A stretch of DNA of 64,000 nucleotides. Source: Aliiruegeria sabulilitoris. Its GTDB lineage: Bacteria; Pseudomonadota; Alphaproteobacteria; Rhodobacterales; Rhodobacteraceae. The position numbers were made by a program, and so were the translations under genes. The stretch covers positions 62,001 to 126,000 of the forward strand of contig NZ_LOAS01000021.1 of assembly GCF_001558155.1 (NCBI RefSeq), read 5' to 3'. Within the stretch, counting starts at the first letter, position 1. Each line of letters opens with the position of its first letter. The notes beneath the pieces are model-generated. The model saw nothing but the letters and a program-made list of their open reading frames with translations, was not told the origin of the DNA and searched no databases. This document shows, one piece after another, positions 18,993-28,162 of this stretch.

Positions 18993-19667
18993 ATGACCGA
19001 GATGACCAAAGCACGTACAACGGTAGGGACAAGCACCTACCAACGGATCAAGCGCGACATCATCTTCGGCGTTCTCGAGCCGGGCGAAAAGCTCAAGCTG
19101 GAACCGCTCAAGCAACGGTATTCGGCGAGCCTGTCGACGCTGCGCGAAACGCTCAACCGCCTTGCCAGCGAGGGTTTCGTCGATGCCCCCGAGCAGCGCG
19201 GCTTCTTCGTCACGCCCGTCTCTCGCGAGGACCTCATCGAAGTGTCCAACCTGCGCGTTCTGTTGGAATGCCACGCACTGGAATTGTCGATCTCGAACGG
19301 AGATACGGAGTGGGAGGGCAATCTCGTTGCCGCCCATCACAAGCTGCACCTCATGGAACAGCGGATGCTCCAGGGCGACCACTCCGAGGTGGAAGCTTGG
19401 AAGCGCTATGACTGGGAATTTCACCTGGCCCTGATCCAGGCTTGCAACTCCACGAACCTGCTCTCGCTGCACGCGCTGCTTTACGACAAATACCTGCGTT
19501 ACCAGATGCTCGTGCTGACCAACCGGGGCGAAACGGCCGTTCTCGAGCACCGGGCAATTCTCGACGCGGCGCTCGCGCGGGACGCGACGAAGGCCAGTGA
19601 CATTCTCGAAACCCACATCCGCGGCGGACTGGCCCATACGCTGGAAGCGATGAAGGAAACCGCCTGA
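18993..19667 (+). CDS. GntR family transcriptional regulator, FCD subfamily
   Basis: 224 residues. The N-terminal winged helix-turn-helix spans about 10-75 (YQRIKRDIIFGVLEPGEKL, LSTLRETLNRLASEGFVDAPEQRG). The C-terminal FCD ligand domain is all-helical with the expected metal-binding pattern (about D/H in WEFHLALIQACN and EHRAILDAALARD). FCD regulators usually sense carboxylates or sugars and repress neighbouring catabolic genes. It is divergent from the Gfo/Idh oxidoreductase. The ATG at 18993 lacks a clear Shine-Dalgarno; ATG 19002 is also possible. Confidence 0.88.
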   Translation: MTEMTKARTTVGTSTYQRIKRDIIFGVLEPGEKLKLEPLKQRYSASLSTLRETLNRLASEGFVDAPEQRGFFVTPVSREDLIEVSNLRVLLECHALELSISNGDTEWEGNLVAAHHKLHLMEQRMLQGDHSEVEAWKRYDWEFHLALIQACNSTNLLSLHALLYDKYLRYQMLVLTNRGETAVLEHRAILDAALARDATKASDILETHIRGGLAHTLEAMKETA

Positions 19668-19703
19668 CGGACCCATCGGCCGGCGCGCTTCTGAGCGGCT
19701 GCG

Positions 19704-20507
19704 TTACGTATAGACCGGCGGGCGTTTCTGCATATTGGCCATGATCGTCTCGACCTGGTTTGGCGCCCCCATCAGTTCTGCTTGCAGGACGGCCTCCAGC
19801 CGCAGATGCTCGGCGGGCTTACCCTCATACATCGCGTCCACCAACTGTTTGCCGGAACGGATCGCCTCGGGAGAACGTCCGGCAAGGGCCTCGGCAAAGG
19901 CACGGGCCTCCTGGCGCGGGGCATCCGACAGCCGGGTCACCAGGCCAAGCAAATGCGCCTCTGCCCCAGTGATCACGCGCGCGGTCATGACAAGTTCCTT
20001 CGCCCTGTCTGCCGGCAGCAGCCTCGGCAGGCTTTGCGAAATGCCCATATCGGGGATCAGCCCCCATTTGCCTTCCATGATCGAAAACCGCATATCCGGC
20101 CGGGCGACCCGGAAATCCGCTCCAAGCGCGATCTGTGCCCCGCCGCCGAAACAGACTCCCTCCAGTGCGGCAATGACCGGCACGGCAAGCTGGCTCCACA
20201 CCATGGCCGGAAGCTGGAAGCGGTTGGCGGTTTCGCCCTCAGGCGGGCTGAGCATCTCCTGCTTTATCGCATCCAGCTTGCCCGCCATCCCCATCAGCGC
20301 TCCGGTATCAAGCCCGGCAGAGAAATCGCTGCCCTCGCCGGACAGGATCACCGCCCGCAACCCCGGCTTGCCCGACAGTTCCTTGCCGACGGCGACCAGC
20401 GCATCCAGCATCTCCAGCGTCAGCGCGTTCTTCTTCTCCGGCCGGTTCAGGCGCACCTCGGCGACAGCCTCATCGGCCCCGATCAGTTCAACGAATTCCT
20501 GTGACAT
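19704..20507 (-). CDS. Enoyl-CoA hydratase/isomerase (crotonase) family protein
   Basis: 267 residues. The CoA-binding and oxyanion-hole segments are present: DFSAGLDTG (about 61-69) and CFGGGAQIALGADFRVA (119-135). In classical enoyl-CoA hydratases two glutamates act. The second is present here (E145 in MEGKWGLIPD), but the first position, usually Glu in GGGCELA, is Q125, so hydratase activity may be altered and another crotonase reaction is possible. GGAGGAG precedes the ATG. The gene stands alone between a GntR gene and a CDF exporter. Confidence 0.85.
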   Translation of the reverse strand: MSQEFVELIGADEAVAEVRLNRPEKKNALTLEMLDALVAVGKELSGKPGLRAVILSGEGSDFSAGLDTGALMGMAGKLDAIKQEMLSPPEGETANRFQLPAMVWSQLAVPVIAALEGVCFGGGAQIALGADFRVARPDMRFSIMEGKWGLIPDMGISQSLPRLLPADRAKELVMTARVITGAEAHLLGLVTRLSDAPRQEARAFAEALAGRSPEAIRSGKQLVDAMYEGKPAEHLRLEAVLQAELMGAPNQVETIMANMQKRPPVYT

Positions 20508-20584
20508 CCTGCTCTCCTCCGTCCCTTAAGCAACAAAGGCCAGAGCTTACGCAGAGGTCAAGCATGACGGAGGGTACGTTCGTC

Positions 20585-21502
20585 TCAACCGTGACCAACT
20601 GGCTGGGCATCGACACAACGATCCGCAGCGCCTTCCATTTCCAGCACCGAATGTCGAATGCCGAAACGCTCTGCCAAAAGGCCCTTGAGTGCCGCCTTGA
20701 CCTGTGCGGCGGCCGCTCCCGGTGCGAGCACGACATGCGCCTCCAGCGAGGTCTCGTGTTCGCCCATCTGCCAGAGGTGGAGGTGGTGGATCTCGACCAC
20801 GTCGGGGCACTCTTCCATACCGGCGATCGCCTCCTCGACGGTTGGCGAGCCCGGGCTGGCCAGCATGAGAATGCGAATGACCGGGCCGATTTCGCGCGCC
20901 GTATGCCACAGGATATAGCCCGCGATCATCAGCGTCACGATCGGGTCAACCAGCCGCCAGTCATAGAGCAGGATCAACGTGCCCCCGATGATGACCGCCA
21001 CCGAGCCCAGGGCGTCCATGAGGTTGTGAAGAAAGGCCGCGCGCATGTTCACGCTGTCCTTCGACATCCGGAAAATCAGCAACGCTGTCACGGTGTCGAT
21101 CACCAACGCGACAGCGGCCACGCCAACAACAAGCCAGCCTTGCACCTGTGGCGGATCCAGCAGGCGGTTGATGCCCTCGACCGCGAGGTAAAAAGCGATC
21201 ACGATCAACACGGTATAATTGATGAGCGCGGCCACGACTTCGGCCCGGCCATAGCCGAAGGTCATCCGGGCATCGGCGGGACGCCGCGCGATCTTGCGGG
21301 CAGCAAAGGCGATCACCAACGAAAGCGCGTCGCTTAGATTGTGGATGGCATCGGCCACCAGCGCGAGAGAGCCGGAAATCACTCCTGCGATGATCTGTAC
21401 GAAGGTTAACAGGAAGTTCACTGCGATGGCGACAAAGACCCGTCGGTCGCCGCTCTCGGGATCGAGACCGTGGTGATGGTCATGATGATGGTCGTGCGGC
21501 AT
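20585..21502 (-). CDS. Cation diffusion facilitator (CDF) metal exporter
   Basis: 305 residues. A His-rich N-terminus (HDHHHDHHHG), six membrane segments, and the transport site built from H54/D58 (DAIHNLSD) in TM2 and H158/D162 (LHNLMD) in TM5, the HD-HD arrangement of Zn-type members. A C-terminal cytoplasmic domain follows, with HHLHLWQMGEHETSLEAHV. It probably exports Zn2+ (possibly Co2+ or Fe2+) by proton antiport. It is monocistronic in appearance, 77 nt upstream of the crotonase start on the other side. Confidence 0.9.
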   Translation of the reverse strand: MPHDHHHDHHHGLDPESGDRRVFVAIAVNFLLTFVQIIAGVISGSLALVADAIHNLSDALSLVIAFAARKIARRPADARMTFGYGRAEVVAALINYTVLIVIAFYLAVEGINRLLDPPQVQGWLVVGVAAVALVIDTVTALLIFRMSKDSVNMRAAFLHNLMDALGSVAVIIGGTLILLYDWRLVDPIVTLMIAGYILWHTAREIGPVIRILMLASPGSPTVEEAIAGMEECPDVVEIHHLHLWQMGEHETSLEAHVVLAPGAAAAQVKAALKGLLAERFGIRHSVLEMEGAADRCVDAQPVGHG

Positions 21503-21823
21503 CGTTGTCCCTCACACCTGTTTCTTCCATCCCGGGCTACCTCTCTCGCCGCCGGAGATCTAGGTGGCACGGTCAGTCCAGGGACATGGAAGCTACGGGC
21601 CTCGGTCGATTATTTTGGCGTGCCCTGAAGGCCGAATTCCTGTAGAATAGTCCCCATCGTCGCTGATCACCTGAAAAGTCGGCACTCCCATTCGGGTCCT
21701 TCTCCAAGGTGAGCAGAAAGCGGTGACGGGTCGATTTTCTGGACCCTATTTCGTTTGATTTCCGGCATTAACCGGATCGTTTGCGTGTGAAATGTGCCAA
21801 TTTATTTTTATGGACCTTTATCA
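21503..21823. other. Intergenic region between the CDF exporter and a small membrane protein
   Basis: About 320 bp. The AT content rises towards 21770-21820, as expected for the promoters of the two divergent genes, but no clear consensus pair stands out. I see no gene or RNA here. Confidence 0.4.
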
Positions 21824-22201
21824 ATGTTCAACCCTGTCCCGATTCAAGACAACCTGCCCCTCCTCCTTCAAATCTGTGGCGTAATAGGGTCGATCGTCTA
21901 TGTCGGCGGTTTCGCGCTGGTTCAGTGCGACATCGCTTGCGGTAATGGAACGGCCTATTCCGTCTCCAAGATCATTGCCGCAGCCCTTGTCCTTTTGAGC
22001 CTGATCGACTCCTTCAACCTCGCGGCCTTTCTGATCCAGATAGGTTTCATCGGATTTGGCCTCTGGGGGCTCGCCCGCCGCACCGGTACTTCCGCCGACC
22101 GCGAGCAGACACCAACGAGATCGACGCCGCTCCGCTACGAACGTCCCCCGGCATTGGCCCGTAAAGGCGCACCACGGGCAATCCGCGAGCAGGCAAGTTG
22201 A
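21824..22201 (+). CDS. Small integral membrane protein (CBU_0592-like)
   Basis: 125 residues from ATG 21824; a GTG at 21794 would add ten residues. Three close hydrophobic helices: LLLQICGVIGSIVYVGGFALV, SVSKIIAAALVLLSLI and LIQIGFIGFGLWGLA. A basic, disordered C-terminal tail of about 45 residues follows. The pattern, with a polar NGTAYSVSKI turn between helices, is that of the CBU_0592 family of unknown function. It ends 37 nt from the convergent polA gene, with a shared hairpin between them. Confidence 0.7.
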   Translation: MFNPVPIQDNLPLLLQICGVIGSIVYVGGFALVQCDIACGNGTAYSVSKIIAAALVLLSLIDSFNLAAFLIQIGFIGFGLWGLARRTGTSADREQTPTRSTPLRYERPPALARKGAPRAIREQAS

Positions 22202-22210
22202 GACGGACTT

Positions 22211-22232
22211 CCGTCACCGCGCGCGGTGACGG
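22211..22232. terminator. Bidirectional hairpin between the membrane protein gene and polA
   Basis: A 10-bp perfect GC stem (CCGTCACCGC with GCGGTGACGG) and a 2-nt loop, lying between two convergent stops. It lacks a T tract, but its position suggests transcript-end formation for both genes. Confidence 0.55.
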
Positions 22233-22237
22233 AGCAC

Positions 22238-25033
22238 TCAATGCGCCTCGGCCCAGTTCGCCCCCTGCCCGGCATCGACAACCAGCGGCACGTCGATCTT
22301 CACCGCCGGCTCGGCGGCGGCCTCCATCACTTCGCGGACACGCGCAATGGTTTGGTCCACCGCGTCCTCGTCCACCTCGAAGATCAGTTCGTCATGCACC
22401 TGCAGCAGCATCTTGGCTGGCAAACCGGCGATTGCGTCCTCCATCCGGATCATCGCCCGGCGAATGATGTCCGCCGCCGTGCCCTGGATCGGCGCGTTGA
22501 TCGCCGCCCGCTTGGCAAAGCCCGCACCCGGCCCCTTGGCATTGATCTCCGGCGTGTGGATACGGCGACCGAACAGTGTTTCGACCCGGCCATGCTCCTT
22601 GGCAAAGGCCACGGTGTCGTCCATGTAGGTCCGGATCCCGGGGAAGCGCTCGAAATAGCGGTCGATGAAGCCCTGCGCCTCTGAGCGCGGAATCCGCAGG
22701 TTCCGCGCAAGTCCGAAGCCCGAAATGCCATAGATCACGCCAAAATTGATCGCCTTGGCCTGACGGCGAATATCGGGCGTCATCTCGTCCAGCGGCACAT
22801 CGAACATTTCCGACGCCGTCATGGCGTGAATGTCCTGGCCCTCTCGGAAGGCCTGTTTCAGCGCGTCGATCCCGGCCACATGGGCCAGGATGCGCAGTTC
22901 GATCTGGGAATAGTCGAGACTGACCAACAACTTGCCCGGCTCGGCGACGAATGCCTCCCGGATACGGCGGCCTTCCTCGCTGCGCACGGGGATGTTTTGC
23001 AGGTTCGGATCGGTCGACGCCAACCGGCCGGTATTGGCGCCCGACTGGATATAGGAGGTGTGCACCCGGCCGGTCTCGGGGTTGATATGGTCCTGCAGCG
23101 CGTCGGTATAGGTCGATTTCAGCTTGGAAAGCTGGCGCCAGTCCAGCACCCGCGCCGGAAGCTCGTGCTCCGTGGCGAGGTCTTCCAAGACCTGCGCCGG
23201 GGTCGACCATGCGCCCGTCTTGCCCTTCTTCACGCCCTCCAGCCCCATCTTGTCGAAAAGGATCTCGCCAAGCTGCTTGGGCGAACCGACATTGAAGCTC
23301 TCGCCCGCCAATTCGTGGATCTCGGCCTCCAGCCCCGCCATCTTCTGTGCGAATGCGTTGGACATGCGGCTGAGCGTGTCGCGGTCAACCTTCACGCCCG
23401 CCATCTCCATCCGTGCCAGAACCGGCGAAAGCGGCCGCTCCAACGTCTCGTAGACGGTCGTGACCTTGTTCAGGTGCAGTTGCGGCTTGAACAATTCCCA
23501 CAATCGCAGCGTGATATCGGCATCTTCAGCCGCATATTTTGCAGCCACTTCCACCTCGACCTTGTCAAAGGTGATTGCACTTTTCCCACTTCCTATCAGT
23601 TCCTTGATGGGGATGGGAACGTGGGACAAGTACCGCTCCGAAAGCGCATCCATACCGTGGCCATGCAGCCCGGAATGCATGGCATAGGAAAGCAACATCG
23701 TGTCGTCATAGGGGGCGACCTCGATGCCATAGCGCGACAGGATCTTGGCGTCGTATTTCATGTTCTGGCCGATCTTGAGGACGGCCCCATCCTCCAGAAC
23801 CGGCTTCAGAAGCGCGAGCGCCTCGTCGAGCGCCATCTGGCCCTCGGCCAACGCTTCGTCCGCAAAAAGGCCGTCGCCGCCGCCCGCCTTGTGCCCCAGC
23901 GGGATGTAACAAGCCTCGCCCGCCTCAACGCAAAGGCAGATCCCGACCAGATCGACGGTCATCTCGTCCAGCCCAGTCGTTTCCGTATCTACGGCGACGC
24001 GACCCATGGCGTTGATCCGGTCGATCCAAGCCTGGAGCGCCGCGGCATCTCGAACGATCTCGTATTTCGTGTGATCGAAGGGCAGCGATTCCGGGGCATC
24101 GGCTTCGGTCGCCGCCGCGGGCGCCTCCGCAATTGCCGGTGCCTCGACACCAAGTTGATCGGCGATCCGCTTGGAAAGCGTCCGGAATTCCATCTTGCCC
24201 AGAAAGCCCAGAAGCGCCTCTGGCTCCGGATCCCGTACTTCCAGATCGTCGAGGGTAAAGCCCAGCGGAGTGGCGCAATCGAGCGTGACAAGCCGCTTGG
24301 ACAGCTCGATCTGCTCGCGCATTTCCATCAACGTCTGGCGGCGCTTGGGCTGCTTGATCTCCTCGGCGCGGTCCAGCAGCGTTTCGAGATCGCCATATTC
24401 CTGAATGAGTTGGGCGGCGGTCTTGATGCCGATCCCCGGCGCGCCGGGCACGTTATCCACCGAGTCGCCCGCCAGCGCCTGCACATCGACCACCCGCTCC
24501 GGGCCGACACCGAACTTGGCCTCGACCTCCTCGATTCCGATCCGCTTGTTCTTCATGGCGTCGAGCATCTCTACACCGCCCCCGACAAGCTGCATCAGGT
24601 CCTTGTCGGAGCTGATGATCGTGCAGCGCCCACCGGCCTCGCGCGCCTGACAGGCCAGCGTGGCGATGATGTCATCGGCCTCGTATCCCTCGATCTCCTC
24701 GCAGGCGACATTGAAGGCCCGCGTCGCCTCCCGCGTCAGCGGGAATTGCGGCACAAGATCCTCCGGCGCGGGAGGACGGTTGGCCTTGTAGAGATCATAG
24801 AGCTCGTTGCGGAATGTCTTGCCGGAATAGTCGAATATCACCGCCGCATGGGTCGGTGCATCCGGCCCGGTATTTCCCTCGATATAGCGGTGCAACATGT
24901 TGCAAAAACCCGCCACGGCGCCGATCGGCAGCCCGTCGGACTTGCGCGTCAGCGGCGGCAGCGCGTGATAGGCCCGGAAAATAAAGGCCGAGCCGTCGAT
25001 CAGATGCAGGTGATGTCCCTTGCCGAATGCCAT
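22238..25033 (-). CDS. polA: DNA polymerase I
   Basis: 931 residues, full length. An N-terminal 5'-3' exonuclease (about 1-300; IIATLACQAREAGGRCTIISSDKDLMQL, GDSVDNVPGAPGIGIKTA), a 3'-5' proofreading domain with intact catalytic acids (VDTETTGLDE, NMKYD, YAAEDADITLRL), and a family A polymerase domain with motif A LDYSQIELRILAH, motif B RRQAKAINFGVIYG and motif C VHDEL. Start ATG 25033 (MAFGKGHHLHLIDGSAF) has GGAG upstream; ATG 25045 adds four residues. It does gap filling and RNA-primer removal in replication and repair. Confidence 0.97.
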   Translation of the reverse strand: MAFGKGHHLHLIDGSAFIFRAYHALPPLTRKSDGLPIGAVAGFCNMLHRYIEGNTGPDAPTHAAVIFDYSGKTFRNELYDLYKANRPPAPEDLVPQFPLTREATRAFNVACEEIEGYEADDIIATLACQAREAGGRCTIISSDKDLMQLVGGGVEMLDAMKNKRIGIEEVEAKFGVGPERVVDVQALAGDSVDNVPGAPGIGIKTAAQLIQEYGDLETLLDRAEEIKQPKRRQTLMEMREQIELSKRLVTLDCATPLGFTLDDLEVRDPEPEALLGFLGKMEFRTLSKRIADQLGVEAPAIAEAPAAATEADAPESLPFDHTKYEIVRDAAALQAWIDRINAMGRVAVDTETTGLDEMTVDLVGICLCVEAGEACYIPLGHKAGGGDGLFADEALAEGQMALDEALALLKPVLEDGAVLKIGQNMKYDAKILSRYGIEVAPYDDTMLLSYAMHSGLHGHGMDALSERYLSHVPIPIKELIGSGKSAITFDKVEVEVAAKYAAEDADITLRLWELFKPQLHLNKVTTVYETLERPLSPVLARMEMAGVKVDRDTLSRMSNAFAQKMAGLEAEIHELAGESFNVGSPKQLGEILFDKMGLEGVKKGKTGAWSTPAQVLEDLATEHELPARVLDWRQLSKLKSTYTDALQDHINPETGRVHTSYIQSGANTGRLASTDPNLQNIPVRSEEGRRIREAFVAEPGKLLVSLDYSQIELRILAHVAGIDALKQAFREGQDIHAMTASEMFDVPLDEMTPDIRRQAKAINFGVIYGISGFGLARNLRIPRSEAQGFIDRYFERFPGIRTYMDDTVAFAKEHGRVETLFGRRIHTPEINAKGPGAGFAKRAAINAPIQGTAADIIRRAMIRMEDAIAGLPAKMLLQVHDELIFEVDEDAVDQTIARVREVMEAAAEPAVKIDVPLVVDAGQGANWAEAH

Positions 25034-25216
25034 TCCGCGCTCCATGAAACAGTGCTTGTTCTTTGGTGACATGTTCTGCACGGGAGAACCAGCCCGACAG
25101 ATGCTGCGCAGCGTGGCACCGCGATACGCAGAAGTGGGCCAGTGCCTTTGGCGCAGCCCCCGAACCTTACAACAGCGCCGATGCCGTCCTGCCAACGAAG
25201 GTTCCCGATAAAGTCG

Positions 25217-25357
25217 GGGCGCTTTGCCCGCCGCGCGCTCTTGCCTCAAGGTATTTGTAGAAAATGGAAGAGAAACCCAAATGGATTTCATCGCCCCCCA
25301 AATACCTCCGCCGGAAGCACGATCCACAGGACCGTTCGCGCGCTCAAAGCGTGCGCC
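25217..25357 (+). repeat. Intergenic repeat, copy 1
   Basis: About 140 bp upstream of polA that aligns module by module with 62009-62157: a G+C lead ending CGCGCTCTTG, then a GGTATTT / AAAATGGAAG segment, then AAATACCTCCGCCGGA, then CGATCCACAGGACCG and the near-palindrome GCGCGCTCAAAGCGTGCGC. It carries no open frame of its own. Confidence 0.6.
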
Positions 25358-25426
25358 TGCAAAAGGCGGCTTGGCTCGCGGAGCTGATCGACAGCCATGC
25401 CGTCCAAGCCAACAATCGTTATGGGA

Positions 25427-25606
25427 TCAGGTCTTGGATTTGCCCTCGAGGACAAATCTCTTGTCGCAATAGGGGCATTCGACTTCGCCATCCTCGCCCA
25501 GGCTCAACCAGACCCTGGGGTGGCCCAAAGCCCCCTCGCCGCCATCACAGCAGACGCGCCTGGCGGTTACGACCTCGGTTTCGGGAGGCTGGGGGATCAC
25601 GGACAT
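25427..25606 (-). CDS. CHCC-type zinc-finger protein, 59 aa
   Basis: 59 residues from ATG 25606, preceded by AGGAG. The zinc-binding set is visible: C19/C20 (RVCCDGG), H29 (LGHPRVW), C44 and C47 (ECPYCDKRF). This is the zf-CHCC fold related to the mitochondrial complex I subunit NDUFS6; bacterial members are small stand-alone proteins in alphaproteobacteria whose role is unclear. It is divergent from an ABC transporter ATPase gene, with start codons 115 nt apart. Confidence 0.85.
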   Translation of the reverse strand: MSVIPQPPETEVVTARRVCCDGGEGALGHPRVWLSLGEDGEVECPYCDKRFVLEGKSKT

Positions 25607-25720
25607 GAACAGGCTCCTGGCAATCTGGTCCGGCGGCTCCTTGTGGCGCAGCCCGGCTCGGAATAGGTTCGCGGCATCATAGGGAACGCCCGTGCGCGGG
25701 CAAGTGCCGGAGCGCCGCAT

Positions 25721-26665
25721 ATGAGCCAATTCGCCATCGAAATCGAAGGACTGGCCAAGACCTACGCCGCCCACAAGGGCGAACCGCCCAAGGAAGCGCT
25801 CAAAGGGGTGGACCTGCAGGTGCCTCAGGGGGCCATTTTCGGCCTGCTGGGTCCGAACGGGGCGGGGAAATCGACGCTGATCAATATCCTTGCCGGATTG
25901 GTGCGCAAATCCGCGGGGAGTGTCCGAATCTGGGGCTTCGATCAGGATGTGAACCCGCGCCAGAGCCGCGCGGCCATCGGCGTCATGCCACAGGAACTCA
26001 ATCTCGACCCGTTCTTCACCGCCCGCGCCGCGCTTGATGTGCAGGCCGGACTCTACGGGGTTCCGAAACGCGAGCGGCGGACCGACGAGATCCTCGAGAT
26101 GATCGGGCTGACGGACAAGGCCGATGCCTATTCGCGAACCCTTTCGGGCGGCATGCGGCGGCGGTTGTTGCTGGGAAAAGCGCTGGTGCACAATCCGCAC
26201 GTGCTGGTGCTCGACGAGCCGACGGCCGGCGTCGATATCGAGCTGCGCCAGATGCTGTGGAACAATGTCCGCAAGCTCAACGAGCAGGGGATGACGATCA
26301 TCCTGACGACGCATTACCTCGAAGAGGCCGAGCAGATGTGCGACCAGATCGCCATCATCCATAATGGCGAGAAGATCGCGCATGACCGCACGGACCGCCT
26401 GATCGGGCGTCTAGATGCAAAGACGCTGGTCATCCAGCCGGAAGGACCGGTGCCCGAGGAGTTTCCCCTGCCAACGGATGTGACCTGCGAGCGCCGCCCC
26501 GGAGGAGCTATTGCGCTTTCCTATCGGCGCGGGGTGACATCGGCCGAAGATGTGCTGGACGCCGTTCGCGCGGCCGGCATCCGGATATCGGACGTCGCCT
26601 CCGAGGATCCGCGGCTGGAGGACATTTTCCTCGCGCTCACCGCTGGCGCGCACCGGGCCGCCTGA
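25721..26665 (+). CDS. ABC transporter ATP-binding protein (exporter type, no adjacent permease)
   Basis: 314 residues. Walker [10 protein letters not shown] at about 44-52, signature LSGGMRRR near 138-145, Walker [12 protein letters not shown]-loop [10 protein letters not shown]. The C-terminal 80 residues form the accessory domain seen in DrrA/CcmA/YadG-type ATPases ([17 protein letters not shown]). Such proteins normally pair with an ABC-2 permease, but none is adjacent. The next gene, 3 nt downstream, is an ATP-grasp enzyme. The partner permease must be elsewhere, or the protein has another role. Confidence 0.85.
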   Translation: MSQFAIEIEGLAKTYAAHKGEPPKEALKGVDLQVPQGAIFGLLGPNGAGKSTLINILAGLVRKSAGSVRIWGFDQDVNPRQSRAAIGVMPQELNLDPFFTARAALDVQAGLYGVPKRERRTDEILEMIGLTDKADAYSRTLSGGMRRRLLLGKALVHNPHVLVLDEPTAGVDIELRQMLWNNVRKLNEQGMTIILTTHYLEEAEQMCDQIAIIHNGEKIAHDRTDRLIGRLDAKTLVIQPEGPVPEEFPLPTDVTCERRPGGAIALSYRRGVTSAEDVLDAVRAAGIRISDVASEDPRLEDIFLALTAGAHRAA

Positions 26666-26668
26666 TCC

Positions 26669-27724
26669 GTGCTGTCCTTGTCGCGGCCCGACAGCAAGCT
26701 GATGGCGCGCACGGCGCCCTTCGTTCGCATGCTGTCCGAGGCGGCTGAAGCGCTCGGTATCTCGCTGGAAATGGACGACGAATATGGTTTCGTTGGCCGG
26801 ATCGTTGACAGGAAGGGCCGGCGCCATCCGATCTTCGGAAAATCAATCGGTTTGAATGCCGATGCCGCCGCCCATATCGCAGCCGACAAGGACTATACCG
26901 CCCGCTGGCTTGCGGCGGACACTCTGCCGACTCCCGCCGGCAGGATCGTCTTCAGCCCCGCCTACCAGAACCGCATGGCGCTGCGAAATGCCGACACCGC
27001 AGCCCGCCTGCCCGGCCCTGAAGCCGCTGCCGAGTTTGCCGAGGCGCAGGGCTGGCCGGTAATCGTCAAGCCAAATACGGGCTCCGAAGGGCGGGATATC
27101 CGCCTGTGCACGGATCGCGAACACCTGCTTTCAGACCTGCGATTGGCCTTTGCCAGCGACGACGTCCTGCGCGTCGAGCGACGCGTGCCCGGGCGGGACT
27201 ACCGGTTGCTGGTTCTGGACGGGCGCGTCTTGCTGGCCTATGAGCGTGTCCCGCTCTCGGTCAAAGGCGACGGATCCACCCCTTTGGCCCAGCTTGTCGA
27301 TGTGGTGCTCGCGGAGCTGCGGGCACGACATCGCGGCGCCAAGATTTCCGCCGACGACCCCCGCTTGCGTCTGCGTCTCGCCGCCGATGGTCGCAGCCTG
27401 GATACGATTCTACGCCAAGGCGAAAGCCAGAGATTGCTGGACAATGCGAACCTGTCCACCGGCGGCACCCTGCGCGACTGGACGGGGAATATGCCCGCCG
27501 AGGCCGAAGCCCTCGCAATCCGGGCGGCTGACAGCCTTGGCCTGCGCCTTGCCGGCGTGGACATACTGGCTCCGGCTCTCGAAAAGGGCATGGAGGGCGC
27601 GACCATTCTCGAGGTCAATTCAGCGCCCGGGCTGGACTATTTCGCTACCGCCACGCCGGAGAACTGGCCACGCGCCCGTTCTATCGTAACGGAGATGCTC
27701 CGGCTGCGGATCGGCGAGAACTGA
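26669..27724 (+). CDS. ATP-grasp domain protein (RimK/cyanophycin synthetase-like ligase)
   Basis: 351 residues from GTG 26669, 3 nt after the ABC ATPase stop. The ATP-grasp core has WPVIVKPNTGSEGRDIRLC (about 130-148), VPGRDYRLLVLDGRVLLAYERVP (about 173-195) and the metal-binding end VDILAPA...GATILEVNSAPGLDYF (about 290-326). This layout is shared with cyanophycin synthetase and glutathione/RimK-type ligases, which couple ATP use to formation of an amide bond via an acyl phosphate. No peptide ligase partner domain is present. Substrate unknown; the tight linkage to an exporter-type ATPase suggests a made-and-exported peptide-like product (inference). Confidence 0.75.
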   Translation: MLSLSRPDSKLMARTAPFVRMLSEAAEALGISLEMDDEYGFVGRIVDRKGRRHPIFGKSIGLNADAAAHIAADKDYTARWLAADTLPTPAGRIVFSPAYQNRMALRNADTAARLPGPEAAAEFAEAQGWPVIVKPNTGSEGRDIRLCTDREHLLSDLRLAFASDDVLRVERRVPGRDYRLLVLDGRVLLAYERVPLSVKGDGSTPLAQLVDVVLAELRARHRGAKISADDPRLRLRLAADGRSLDTILRQGESQRLLDNANLSTGGTLRDWTGNMPAEAEALAIRAADSLGLRLAGVDILAPALEKGMEGATILEVNSAPGLDYFATATPENWPRARSIVTEMLRLRIGEN

Positions 27725-27757
27725 GACGCCCCCTGCCCGTTCGAGCCGGCGCCGCGA

Positions 27758-28141
27758 TCACTTCGCGGGTGCCAGCATCCGTCCGAGCATCCGTCCACCA
27801 AGAATATGGACATGCAGATGCGGAACCTCCTGCACACCATGCGCGCCGGCATTGGCGATCAGGCGGCAACCGTCGCCCGCAGCATCCGCCTGCACGCCAA
27901 GCATCTTGCAGATCCGCCCGACGGTGCGGGTGAAATCGACAATCTCCGCATCGGAGGCTTCGAGGGCAAAATGGTCGTAGCAGACATACGGCCCTTTCGG
28001 AATCACCAGCACATGCACGGGCGCTTGCGGGTTGATGTCGTTGAAGGCCAGCGAATGTTCCGTCTCCAGCACGGGGTTGCTGGGGATCTCGCCGCGCAGA
28101 ATCTTGGCAAAGATATTCTGCTCGTCATACACATATGCCAT
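27758..28141 (-). CDS. HIT family nucleotide hydrolase (HINT-like)
   Basis: 127 residues. The histidine triad is at H108-x-H110-x-H112 in EVPHLHVHILGG, and the N-terminal IFAKILRGEIPSNPVLE is typical of the HINT branch, which hydrolyses AMP-linked phosphoramidates. The ATG at 28141 follows AGAAGG. It is the gene next to the glycosyltransferase on the same strand (22 nt gap). Confidence 0.9.
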   Translation of the reverse strand: MAYVYDEQNIFAKILRGEIPSNPVLETEHSLAFNDINPQAPVHVLVIPKGPYVCYDHFALEASDAEIVDFTRTVGRICKMLGVQADAAGDGCRLIANAGAHGVQEVPHLHVHILGGRMLGRMLAPAK

Positions 28142-28162
28142 TTCCTACCCTTCTCCTTCCGT

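Noticed and set aside
21794-21823. GTG start for the small membrane protein
   Set aside because: No ribosome site visible. The ATG at 21824 gives the expected N-terminus, though neither start is strongly supported.
22826-25069. 747-residue open frame antisense to polA
   Set aside because: Composition is that of a shadow frame in GC-rich DNA (Arg/Gln/Leu-rich, no motif), and polA on the other strand is complete with all catalytic motifs.
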